64,000 nucleotides of DNA, taken from the NCBI GenBank assembly GCA_944472155.2, contig OX235279.1, positions 146,466,199 to 146,530,198 on the forward strand, read 5' to 3'. The notes under the pieces are model-generated. The model saw only the letters and a program-made list of their open reading frames with translations. It ran no database searches and was not told the DNA's origin. How positions within the stretch are numbered: the first letter of the stretch is position 1; each line of letters starts with the position of its first letter. Origin of the DNA: Trichobilharzia szidati. Taxonomy: Eukaryota; Platyhelminthes; Trematoda; Strigeidida; Schistosomatidae. A program made the translations under genes and the position numbers. Shown piece by piece: positions 56,500 to 64,000 of the stretch.

Positions 56500-56890
56500 G
56501 TAATTCCGATTGACTTTATTGCATATCCCCATTAACTGTAGAGTCCTAGTCCGTTGCTATGGTGGTTTAATGACAAGTTATATTTACTGTATGCTTTTTC
56601 AATGAATTTTCCATTAAAAATGCCTTTCTAATGTACATAATATCTGAGGCGTAATGTACTTGAACTGTGTTGCATTTGCTCCACTTGTATCAGAAAATGT
56701 TGCTTGATACTGATATCCGCTCAATGCAATGAATTAAAGGAGGCACTAAGTTCAAAGTTAAACGTATATTAGTGAATTTTGATGATATCATGCTGGTATA
56801 CTTTCGCCTATTTATTGAAATGTCCTAATACCCAACGGATAAAGGTGGCGCCACTTCAAAAAGGGATATGCCAGTATATGTTTAACATTG
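56500..56890 (-). repeat. Repeat X, copy without LTR (empty site)
   Basis: Read on the minus strand it matches 33765-33995 and then 34375-34491 in order: 'ttttctgata.aagtg.agc', '.ata.tatgtac', 'gtcattaaa.caccatagca', 'acggactagga', 'gggatatgcaataaag'. The ~340-bp solo LTR is absent. Confidence 0.65.
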
Positions 56891-57845
56891 AACTTAAAGT
56901 TTAAAAAGTATTGCAACGACCAACATGAAATTGATTCACTTTGTTTTGTTTTGCTTTGTTGTTTTAGATTTTACAACTTTCGCTTCAGTAGCAGGGGAAT
57001 CAAATTTATGTACATACCAGCATAATAAATAACTCATATTCTACTTTCAACTGATGTTAAGTATTGTTATGAATTAAATGAGTCATTATTATTATTATTT
57101 TTAAAAATAATTTGATAATTTATTGATTATTTTGGTCAAATAGTTCGAGGAATGAGTATTTACGTTAAGGCTAATAGGATGAATTATATGTAGGTTAATT
57201 GTTGAATATGGTGGGTAACTTTAAATAAATCCAGTTGAACAAAAGCGAAAAAGCGAAGTTATTGCCTATAGTTGACCTTGCGCTGTTTGAGGTGATTTTT
57301 GTAGGTCATCATCATCTGGAAGCTTACACAAAGCACTTTCATAATTAACCATTGTCTTGTGAAAAAAAAACAGAAAAAAAAACGCGAGAAGCAGAAACAA
57401 CTATTCTAAATTAAATTAAATTAAATCCGTTCATCCATTCGCTCGTCCATTCATTCATTCATTCATTCAGTGTAAAAAATAAATGTTAAGATTATGTAAA
57501 TTTATATTGGGGAAAATAAATACATCAGTCTCTGTTTGAACAAATGTTATTTGCATAATTTAGGCGATTTAAACCTAATTGTTTCAGTATTCTGTTTTGC
57601 TATACATAACTTTATATATATATATATATATATCGTTTTCTGTCCATCTATCTATTAAGTTTTAGTATGAAGTTTGCGTTTTACTCATTTAAAAAACACA
57701 TTATTTTAACTTATATAGATACAAAAGAATTTTGAAATGACCTAGTCGATATGTGCATATGCGAATAAATTCAATTTTTTTCTGTTTAATTTCTTTCCAA
57801 TTGAACATATCTACACACAACTAATGTGAACATGTTGGGATTATG
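56891..57845. other. Unassigned AT-rich sequence with simple repeats
   Basis: Contains (ATT)n, (ATTC)n near 57447-57470 and (TA)n at 57611-57632. No coding signature. Confidence 0.45.
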
Positions 57846-57879
57846 GAGATTTGATTGAGATTTATTTGGTTTATTATGT

Positions 57880-58425
57880 CGCAGAAAGCGATACAAAAGC
57901 AGTCTGGTTAGAATATTATTCGACAGAACAAGAAAGATATGTTCAAGTAGCAGACTAGACTATAAAGAGAAATTCCTGGGGGAGATACTAGGGAGAAATG
58001 AGTATTTGAAAAAGTTTGTAAATAAGTATGCAAAAGATATTAAAGGAAAAGCAATATTAGAGACTTTTACTAAAGAGAAAGTTTATATAAAGCCACCTAT
58101 CCAGGAAGATAATGCCACTCATTTGGTGAGACGTTGTTTGGTAAAAACAATTAAACGAACCTATTATGCTGCTGATAGGTTGATCACAAGCACAACAAAG
58201 GCGATAGTGCAAGCAACAGGCAAAGATGAGACATCGACCCTAGACACATCAAAATGTGTACATCAGTTTTTACATGTGTTTGTGAAAGCAAATACATTGG
58301 AGGTACAAAAAGATTTCTGTTTGTTTGCTTTGTCAAATACTGACCTAAATGTCTTTCTAGTACTCACAGTGAGATCCTTAGGAACGCGACCACATGACAT
58401 TTATTTGACTGTGATCATACAGTGA
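57880..58425 (+). mobile_element. Penelope-like element: end of RT and start of GIY-YIG endonuclease
   Basis: Open plus-strand frame from about 57890 through 58425. It reads 'RYKSSLVRILFDRTRKICSS', 'NEYLKKFVNKYAKDIKGKA', 'KVYIKPPIQEDNATHLVRR' and 'IKRTYYAADRLI', then 'TSKCVHQF'. This is the order seen at the end of Penelope-type RT and in the linker to GIY-YIG: L-P-F-x-G-D-like segment, L-x-x-x-I-x-x-T-Y-x-A-A, then C-V-Y-x-F. The endonuclease is cut short after 'CVHQF' and ends in unrelated sequence. An apparent start at 58006 is a TTG inside the element and not meaningful. Such elements copy themselves using RT plus GIY-YIG; this copy lacks the RT core and is dead. Confidence 0.7.
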
Positions 58426-59404
58426 CGTTGAGGAAAAGCTTTATAGTTATTATTAAGCAAGGCAATCAAAGAGTTCCTGCTTCTACTGGAGCCTGTCCAA
58501 TCAGATTAGAGAAGCGGGTTCTGTGTGTACGAAATGAAATAGCAATTAAGCTAAATCTACTTTTGTAGTATACTTTTATCATACCTTTGTAATATTAATT
58601 CCCCTCCCTCCTCTCTTTGAAGTGCTTTTTTCTATTATTAGCAGTAATAGTATTATTATCATCATTTTATCTGACATACTGTTAGCTTTCTGAGGACAAA
58701 TGCAAATCGAAAATTACTGTTGAGGATAAATCTCGGCCGGTGAAGAGTGTTCCAACTATCGCTTATGCACTTAAACCAGACATGTTAAAATCTTGTCATT
58801 TAGTCCGATATGATTTACTTATGTTGAATTTATATATGTATTTTTTTTAACAAGGTTTCTTTGTATTTCAATATTATTATTATTATTATATCTAGGTGTT
58901 TATAATTTTCTTAATTTTATCACCATAGATCCAGTTTATTCATCAGTATGTGCTTTGATTGATGAATATTATTCACTTAATTATGGTCGCTAACAGATTA
59001 TCTAGCACTCACCACTTATAAATCATATATTTGTTGAAACTGATACTTATTTATCGCTATCACAATGTTCATGTGTTTGCATGGATGTATGTTAACCTTA
59101 AAGAATTTTCCTAAAATAAAACTGCTCTCCAGTAGTCTCTGATTTTTATTGGTTTTCTAACTGATTTTTCTTGTCACGAAATCTACCTACACTCGTTAAA
59201 ATTTCAGTTTCGACTCACAAATCATAATAACAGTGATGAAAAGTCGAACAAAAATTTACAGAATTTATTGAAGCACTTCCACAACAACTGCCTCCCAGTA
59301 GAATTAGAAAAGCAAGTAGTAGTCGGCAACAGAGTACCAGAGCATGTGTATGAACACATGATTCGATAGCCTGTAAGGCTATACCTTTGAGCTGTATGAC
59401 TCCC
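58426..59404. other. Unassigned AT-rich sequence
   Basis: Short ATT tracts at about 58640 and 58875; no coding signature. Confidence 0.4.
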
Positions 59405-59600
59405 TCTCTTGTTTTCAACTGTTGGTTACGAGGGATATGGCTGGTATCAATCCCCAGTGCCTGTATGGTCTATGAGCTTGCCTTGTATTCGTAAGGTCCT
59501 GAGTTCGAACTTAGGTGAGTGAGGACTGCTGAAGATTCCCAAACTAGGACGAAACAGCTATCCAGTACTCCTAGGTTTAAAGAGATGAATTGGGTGGCCC
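59405..59600 (+). repeat. Hammerhead SINE copy, well preserved
   Basis: tRNA-like head ('ccagtgcctgtatggtctat', 'gagcttgccttgtattcg', B box GAGTTCGAACTTAGG) followed by the best-kept hammerhead of the window and the family's 3' tail ('tccagtactcctaggttt'). Confidence 0.75.
59523..59571 (+). ncRNA. Hammerhead ribozyme, best-preserved core
   Basis: GGACTG CTGAAGA TTCCCAAACTA (written in blocks), then GGAC, GAAAC, AGCT, ATC and CAGTACTCC. Core bases fit CUGANGA...GAAAC. The cleavage triplet is AUC, an allowed NUH. Stem I pairs ACTG with CAGT. The stem II pair next to the core is U-C instead of G-C, which would weaken it. Confidence 0.6.
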
Positions 59601-59989
59601 GTTTAAATCACCGAGCTATCTAAATCTTCTGTCTATCAAAATGCACTGTATTTACTCTGTTTCGTATTGTTTTCATCATTTAATCACCACAATAGGTAAC
59701 AGTTTCTACCCGCGCACAGCTTCAACTAAGTTTCTGCTCATCGCTGGGAATTTTTCCAAGGAAATGGAGGAACAACATTGTGCAGTAGTACTGGGACATT
59801 TCTCGGGTGGAATGATGCCACTTAAGATGATATTATTATCGATTACTACATTATACGAAGATTCTTCACAAGGAGTAAATACGTTGCTATGAAATTCTCT
59901 GAAAATTCTGTACTAGGTCTGATTGCACTTTTCAGAATAAAGCTATCAGTTTTGTTCTTGTGGACTTATATAATTTTGAATAACTTCTG

Positions 59990-60125
59990 AAAAGTATGCA
60001 GAAATGAGCAAATGTTTCGTCCTAGTTTGAGACTCTTAAGTAGCACTAATCCATGACAATACCAAGAATCGAACTCAAGACCTTCAGGTTACAAGCCGAG
60101 CTCACTGACCATTCAGTCATTATGA
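59990..60125 (-). repeat. Hammerhead SINE copy
   Basis: Minus strand: head with B box GAGTTCGATTC, then CTTAAGAGTCTC, AAACTAGGACGAAAC. One core substitution (G5 to T). Confidence 0.65.
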
Positions 60126-60279
60126 CGGCAAAAAATTTATTTCTAACTACAGAATGATTGCAGGGGGAAGCTCCTTGGAGGTCTAGTGAGAAGTCGTGCA
60201 CACTAGGTTGCATGTCGTTGGATGGGGGGGGGGCGAAAAAACTCATCCATTACACTGGCTGGAGGTGGCGTTAATATAT

Positions 60280-60465
60280 TATGAACTGGCAAAAGTTAGA
60301 ATTTATGCAGCACTAAATTCGTTCTCATTGGTCATTCAGTTTCCTCACAATGTTGAGATCCTGGTTTTGATCTTCAGTGGGGTCATAAGTGACGACTGAT
60401 AACAAGAACCAAACTTGAGCAAAAAACAGCTGTTCAGTACTGATATCAGTTAGCGATCTGATAGA
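60280..60465 (+). repeat. Hammerhead SINE copy, diverged
   Basis: Plus strand: 'ttggtcattcagtttcctca' (head), 'gagatcctggttttgatctt' (B-box relic), then CTGATAAC...AAAAAACAGCTGTTCAGTAC. The core is degraded. Confidence 0.5.
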
Positions 60466-60955
60466 TGATCTGTTTCCTGAGATGAAGGCGCCCTAAATGC
60501 TGGATTACTTGGACTCAAATAATTCTGTTTTCTGCCGTTAAAATTTTATCTCACTTGAACGAACTTACTAACTAATCAAATGCACCAGTATAACGCTCTA
60601 GTTAAGAAGAGAAGCACAAGTCACTTTCTTTCTCTGTTAGCTTCACTCCTCAACACCCCTCCCAACTTTCCAAAAAAAAATCAATAAACAGAATTCATAA
60701 TTTAATATAGAGACAAAGTAAATGTTACAGTAGCAATTTTATGTTGTCAAGGCAACAGAAGACTGAACACTCAGTCATTCTCTATATAATTTACATATAT
60801 AATGCTATACTACAGAGTATTTGTGATGATTTCCCTGTAGACGAAAATACACTCAAAACTGTATACTGATTTTTAAATGACGATTACTCTCACTATATGT
60901 GCTTATTGCATTATATTAACATTGAATACAACTTATGATAAAGTAAATAACTAGA
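60466..60955. other. Unassigned sequence
   Basis: No feature recognised. A G8-10 run lies at about 60222-60231 just upstream, in the previous SINE interval's flank. Confidence 0.3.
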
Positions 60956-60959
60956 TATT

Positions 60960-61330
60960 AGTTTCAGGTTTCATCGCGGATTGATATCAGTTAGATGACC
61001 ACTGAAAACCAGAAGGGACTACTGGACAGCTGTTTCGTCCTTGTTCGGGTCTCCCTTTCATCGGTACGCACCCACCGCCAGGGTTCGAACCCAGGACGTT
61101 ACGGTTGCAAGGCAAGCTCGTAGACAATTCAACCACTGGGACCAACTCAATGATCATTGCATGAATTTTAACTTCTACTAAACGATGATTTTAGCGCGAC
61201 CACCATCCAGTGTAGGTCGGAGAGTATTTTTCCTCACTGCCGACCTGGTGGACTTCAGTGATCATGACTTTCCACTAGAACTCCAGTCAATTACGTCCTT
61301 TAGCCAGTCACTTTTGAGCATTCGAATAAT
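60960..61330 (-). repeat. Hammerhead SINE copy with intact B box
   Basis: Minus strand: GGTCCCAGTGGTTGAATTG, B box GGGTTCGAACCC (perfect), then TACCGATGAAAGG, a remodelled stem II, AAGGACGAAACAGCTGTC, CAGTA. One core substitution (U4 to C). The flanking sequence to 61330 is shared in part with 42045-42190 ('gatcatgactttccactaga'). Confidence 0.7.
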
Positions 61331-61339
61331 TTTCAAGAG

Positions 61340-61412
61340 TTAATTTGTAAGGATTTGTTTTGATTACGGACTAATATCAGTTAGAGAACCACTGAAAACC
61401 GGGGAATAATAG
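61340..61412 (-). repeat. SINE terminal fragment
   Basis: 'tttgtaaggatttgttttga' and 'atatcagttagagaaccact' match the terminal part of the hammerhead SINE only. Confidence 0.45.
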
Positions 61413-61601
61413 TTATTGATGTTTTTCTGCAGGTAGGCATACGTTGTCCTCTTAGCGGTTTCGTGAACATAATTAAGATATCTCTTCAAGCTGGTTATTT
61501 AGTTTTTAAAGTTTTCTGTCGAATTCTGTGTGCTCGTCTTATACCTAAGTTGTAAAATTGTTAAAATTTGACTGGTGTTTCTTTTTTCAAAAGGAGATGT
61601 A

Positions 61602-61742
61602 GTTGAAGGCGAACTTAAGACTGTATACAACATATTAATTGGAAACAGCTACCATGAAAAGTTCATCACAAAAAAAATGACCTGGAGAATAGAAAAGAAT
61701 TCCTCTGCAACTGCTAACAAGAAGCCTCAATATATTAAATGA
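61602..61742 (+). mobile_element. Possible Penelope-like RT C-terminal remnant
   Basis: A short plus-strand frame reads 'EGELKTVYNILIGNSYHEK' then 'FITKKMTWRIEKNSS'. This resembles the E-L-x-x-x-x-x-I-L-x-x-N-G-Y-x-x-x-F-I stretch at the end of Penelope RT (compare the 58-kb fragment 'GRNEYLKKFVNKY'). Weak. Confidence 0.3.
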
Positions 61743-62070
61743 CTACAATCCAAAGGGTGACATGCAAAGCGAAATAATCACCAACTTATGGAGAAAATCA
61801 ATTCAAAGAAAGTGCAATGGGAATAATCTGTAGCTGTCGTGGGAAAATCACAAAAAGCTAGCATCGAAGAGTCTTTCTGTATAGGCTGTCGATTATCGAA
61901 TAATTTTTCAAAAGCCTCTAGATACTAAAAACTCCATGCAGCAGAGGCCAGTGAAATTCGTCTAAATCAACTGGAGATTTGCATGCAAAAGAAAAAGATC
62001 CAGCTAACCACTAGTGGTACTCCTTCCTGTTGTCGAACCTATAAAATTATTGAATTCCGTTATATTTTAA
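61743..62070. other. Unassigned sequence
   Basis: Possibly a continuation of the preceding remnant; no motif found. Confidence 0.3.
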
Positions 62071-62074
62071 CTAA

Positions 62075-62335
62075 TTTATCTGACATTTGAGAACCAGTGG
62101 AAAGCCTGCAGGGAATACTGGGTTGCTGTTTCCTCGGTCGTAGTTTAGGACTCTTCAGCAGTATGCATCCACCACCAGGGTTCAAACCCACGATCTTGTG
62201 GTTACAAGGCGAGCTGGGTGGTATACCATTAAGCCACCGGGACCCAATCCAGTGGCCAGTGCATGTATTCTAACTTCTGCCAGTTGATGACATAGCGTGA
62301 TCACTTCGCAATGTCTTTGGATATGTGTCTGTCTT
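62075..62335 (-). repeat. Hammerhead SINE copy
   Basis: Minus strand: GGTCCCGGTGGCTTAATGG head, B box GGGTTTGAACCC, then the hammerhead region. Near full length. Confidence 0.75.
62112..62168 (-). ncRNA. Hammerhead core, cleavage triplet lost
   Basis: Minus strand: ATACTG CTGAAGAGTCC, AAACTACGACCGAG, GAAAC, AGCAACC, CAGTAT. Stem I (ATACTG with CAGTAT) and both core blocks are intact, but extra bases follow stem II and the usual GUC is ACC. Cleavage is unlikely. Confidence 0.5.
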
Positions 62336-62814
62336 CAGGGATAGCTATTATATTGTAAACACTTAAAGTATGAACTCCCTCTCCATGTATATTATACCTC
62401 TGTCTCTCTGTGCTGACAAACGTTACCTCATTTAGTCAGAATTCTATATTGCAGTAAACCAGCGAATTTTACCAGATGGCATGACTGTTTGTAACCATCA
62501 TGACTTATTACAAACTAAACGTAATAGTCACACAGAGCAAGTTAAAAGGAATTAGAGAGATGTATATGACCACCGCATACTAAATTGGACAGTAATTTCT
62601 GCTTTCTCTGACTATCAGCCATTCCATGAATATCTTTGCATCGTTAACACTCGAAAGTGAGTAGATTTTACTTTTGCCGAAAACCCTCCAATCACACCAA
62701 TGCTATTTTCATTGAGAAGTGCTTAGCATCAGTGTCTTGTACATAAATTTCAAGGGCTTGATTGCGTTAACTAAAGTGTAGACATGGTGACAGTGGCCAA
62801 ATATATGTTGCTGA
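62336..62814. other. Unassigned sequence
   Basis: No feature recognised. Confidence 0.3.
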
Positions 62815-63345
62815 ATACCAAAAATATAGTCAGCGTAGAAGACTTTCACACTGACTTCAGAGTGATGCAGGTGTGTCTTGTCTTTCCGATCATGATTTCA
62901 GCATCTTCATCCGTGCTGTCGTCTGTATTTGAAGCTATGCTTCCTAAATAACTATGGGAAGTAACCTCCTACAGATTTGTTCCATTGATAGTGATTAGTG
63001 TTGCTTAATATTGTTGATTGATTGGTTGATTATCTTCACTACCTCTGTCTTCTCCATGTTGACTGGAAATTTTGTCTTCAAAGATAGCCTCTTCTTCCAA
63101 CTTTTTGGTTTTCGTTTGTAATCCTTCGAGTTTATATAACATTTGGCATAAATCGTCTGCGAAATTCAGATCTTTTACAGTCCTCTTATTAGTCCCACGT
63201 ACCTCTGTCTTCTCTCTCCCTATACAAAGTGCACCGTATAATCCTGTCCACCACAATCAAGAATATCATACGTTGTAGTAGGCAGCCTTGTCTTACTTCT
63301 CTCTTCACTTCAAAGGCTTCGCTGAGATTTTCTTTGTGGATCCCA
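62815..63345 (-). mobile_element. RTE-type LINE RT fragment
   Basis: The minus-strand frame (63005-63256) has 'TNKRTVKDLNFADDLCQMLY', including the RT catalytic FADD box (F-A-D-D), then 'KLEGLQTKTKKLEEEA'. This block is the best-preserved RTE palm region in the window. The frame breaks on both sides, and the 3' terminal domain is missing. Confidence 0.75.
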
Positions 63346-63424
63346 ATACATACACGACACCAAACACACTAACAGAATACAAGCATAAGACTGTTGTACA
63401 TAAATATAACTACATAACAATAGA

Positions 63425-64000
63425 AAAGCAGCCTGCCAAATGCAACACGCTCTTGTCTCTTTTGAATCCCTGAAAACATTGAGCCGTTCATTTAGAGTAT
63501 CAGGAGTCAGGCATACGAAAGAAAATTATTCAACCACCGCTACTATATTGGTAATAATTCTTTTGATTTCAGCCGACTTGATTTGTGTTTGTTTGTTTGT
63601 TTTTCTAACTGCTTATCACTCTTGTATATCCTTAGAACTCTTAAATAATTCTATATTTTCCTTCGCTTCTATGTGCATCGTGGTTACAACTCACTTGTTA
63701 AATTACTTATTTTATTACATGACTTCAATACGCTTATTCAACTCCAGTTACGCATTTACTAATATTAACAACTATGACTGTGACAACTCTTCATTTTTGT
63801 TACTACGCTCTTTCGTGAAAAACAGATTGCTTATAAATGCGATTGTAGAGCCAAAGTGGAAAATGAATTCGCTGAAAATTGCCCCTTCGAAGTACTACTT
63901 TTTATGCTTTCGTTTAAAAGTAATACCCCAAAATAAAACTTTGCACCAACTAGGCTATCTATTTTGACAATTATTATGATTCCATATTAGTTTGTTTATT
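63425..64000 (+). repeat. Right copy of ~580-bp inverted duplication, cut by window end
   Basis: Near-identical inverse of 46008-46590. The 175-codon frame starting at 63440 is shared with the other copy (HSCISLELLNNSIFSFAS and so on). It begins at the 'gcagcctgccaaatgcaaca' shared by both and continues past the window edge. Confidence 0.85.

Noticed and set aside
58006..58425. Host gene starting at 58006
   Set aside because: The initiation codon is TTG within a longer open frame, and the content matches Penelope-like RT/endonuclease linker.
63440..63967. 175-codon frame, hydrophobic segments
   Set aside because: Part of the inverted duplication; no recognised domain and no support as a gene.
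1..64000. CRISPR array, bacterial defence or biosynthetic operon
   Set aside because: No regularly spaced repeats with unique spacers and no operon-like gene packing; splice sites and retroelements show eukaryotic DNA.

Overview
The window reads as eukaryotic, repeat-dense, AT-rich flatworm DNA, most likely from a blood fluke (Schistosoma or a close relative). I base this on the combination of repeat families: RTE-type LINE fragments whose C-terminal block resembles the schistosome SR2/SjR2 group, a CR1-type LINE, a Gypsy-class LTR element, Penelope-like fragments, a Merlin-type transposase remnant, and tRNA-headed SINEs carrying hammerhead ribozyme cores like those of the schistosome Sm-alpha repeat. 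The organism is an inference from these families; no search was run. I see no bacterial operon, CRISPR array or rRNA gene.

Layout. 0-8 kb: two spliced coding exons of an unidentified proline/serine-rich protein on the minus strand (7224-7548, then 1127-1656). Their splice signals and phases match, and the intron between them is about 5.6 kb and full of repeats. 9-12 kb: a Merlin transposase remnant and a decayed CR1 copy. 12-20 kb: mostly unrecognised old sequence. 20.1-32.3 kb: a decayed Gypsy copy, then a 9.7-kb Gypsy element (minus strand) with nearly identical LTRs (22629-23447 and 31505-32304). That element is broken by a nonsense codon, frameshifts, a ~430-bp insertion, a nested ~3.3-kb CR1 LINE on the plus strand, and a short fragment of a second Gypsy family. 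32.4-34.8 kb: a SINE with inverted termini, a short-form solo LTR and a 190-bp-arm palindrome. 35-55.4 kb: many RTE fragments in both orientations, SINEs, a CR1 fragment, and a ~360-bp-arm palindrome carrying Penelope-type endonuclease sequence inserted into an RTE copy. 56.5-64 kb: an empty-site copy of the repeat hosting the solo LTR, a Penelope RT/endonuclease fragment, a SINE cluster, another RTE copy, and the second arm of a ~580-bp inverted duplication whose partner lies at 46.0 kb.

Apart from the exon pair, every protein-like signal I recognise comes from a mobile element, and none of these elements looks intact in this window. The most notable structures are the hammerhead-bearing SINEs (including a head-to-head hammerhead palindrome at 2.84-2.96 kb), the two large palindromes tied to Penelope sequence, and the mismatch between near-identical LTRs and a heavily damaged interior. 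Elsewhere I saw only simple repeats or nothing I could assign.
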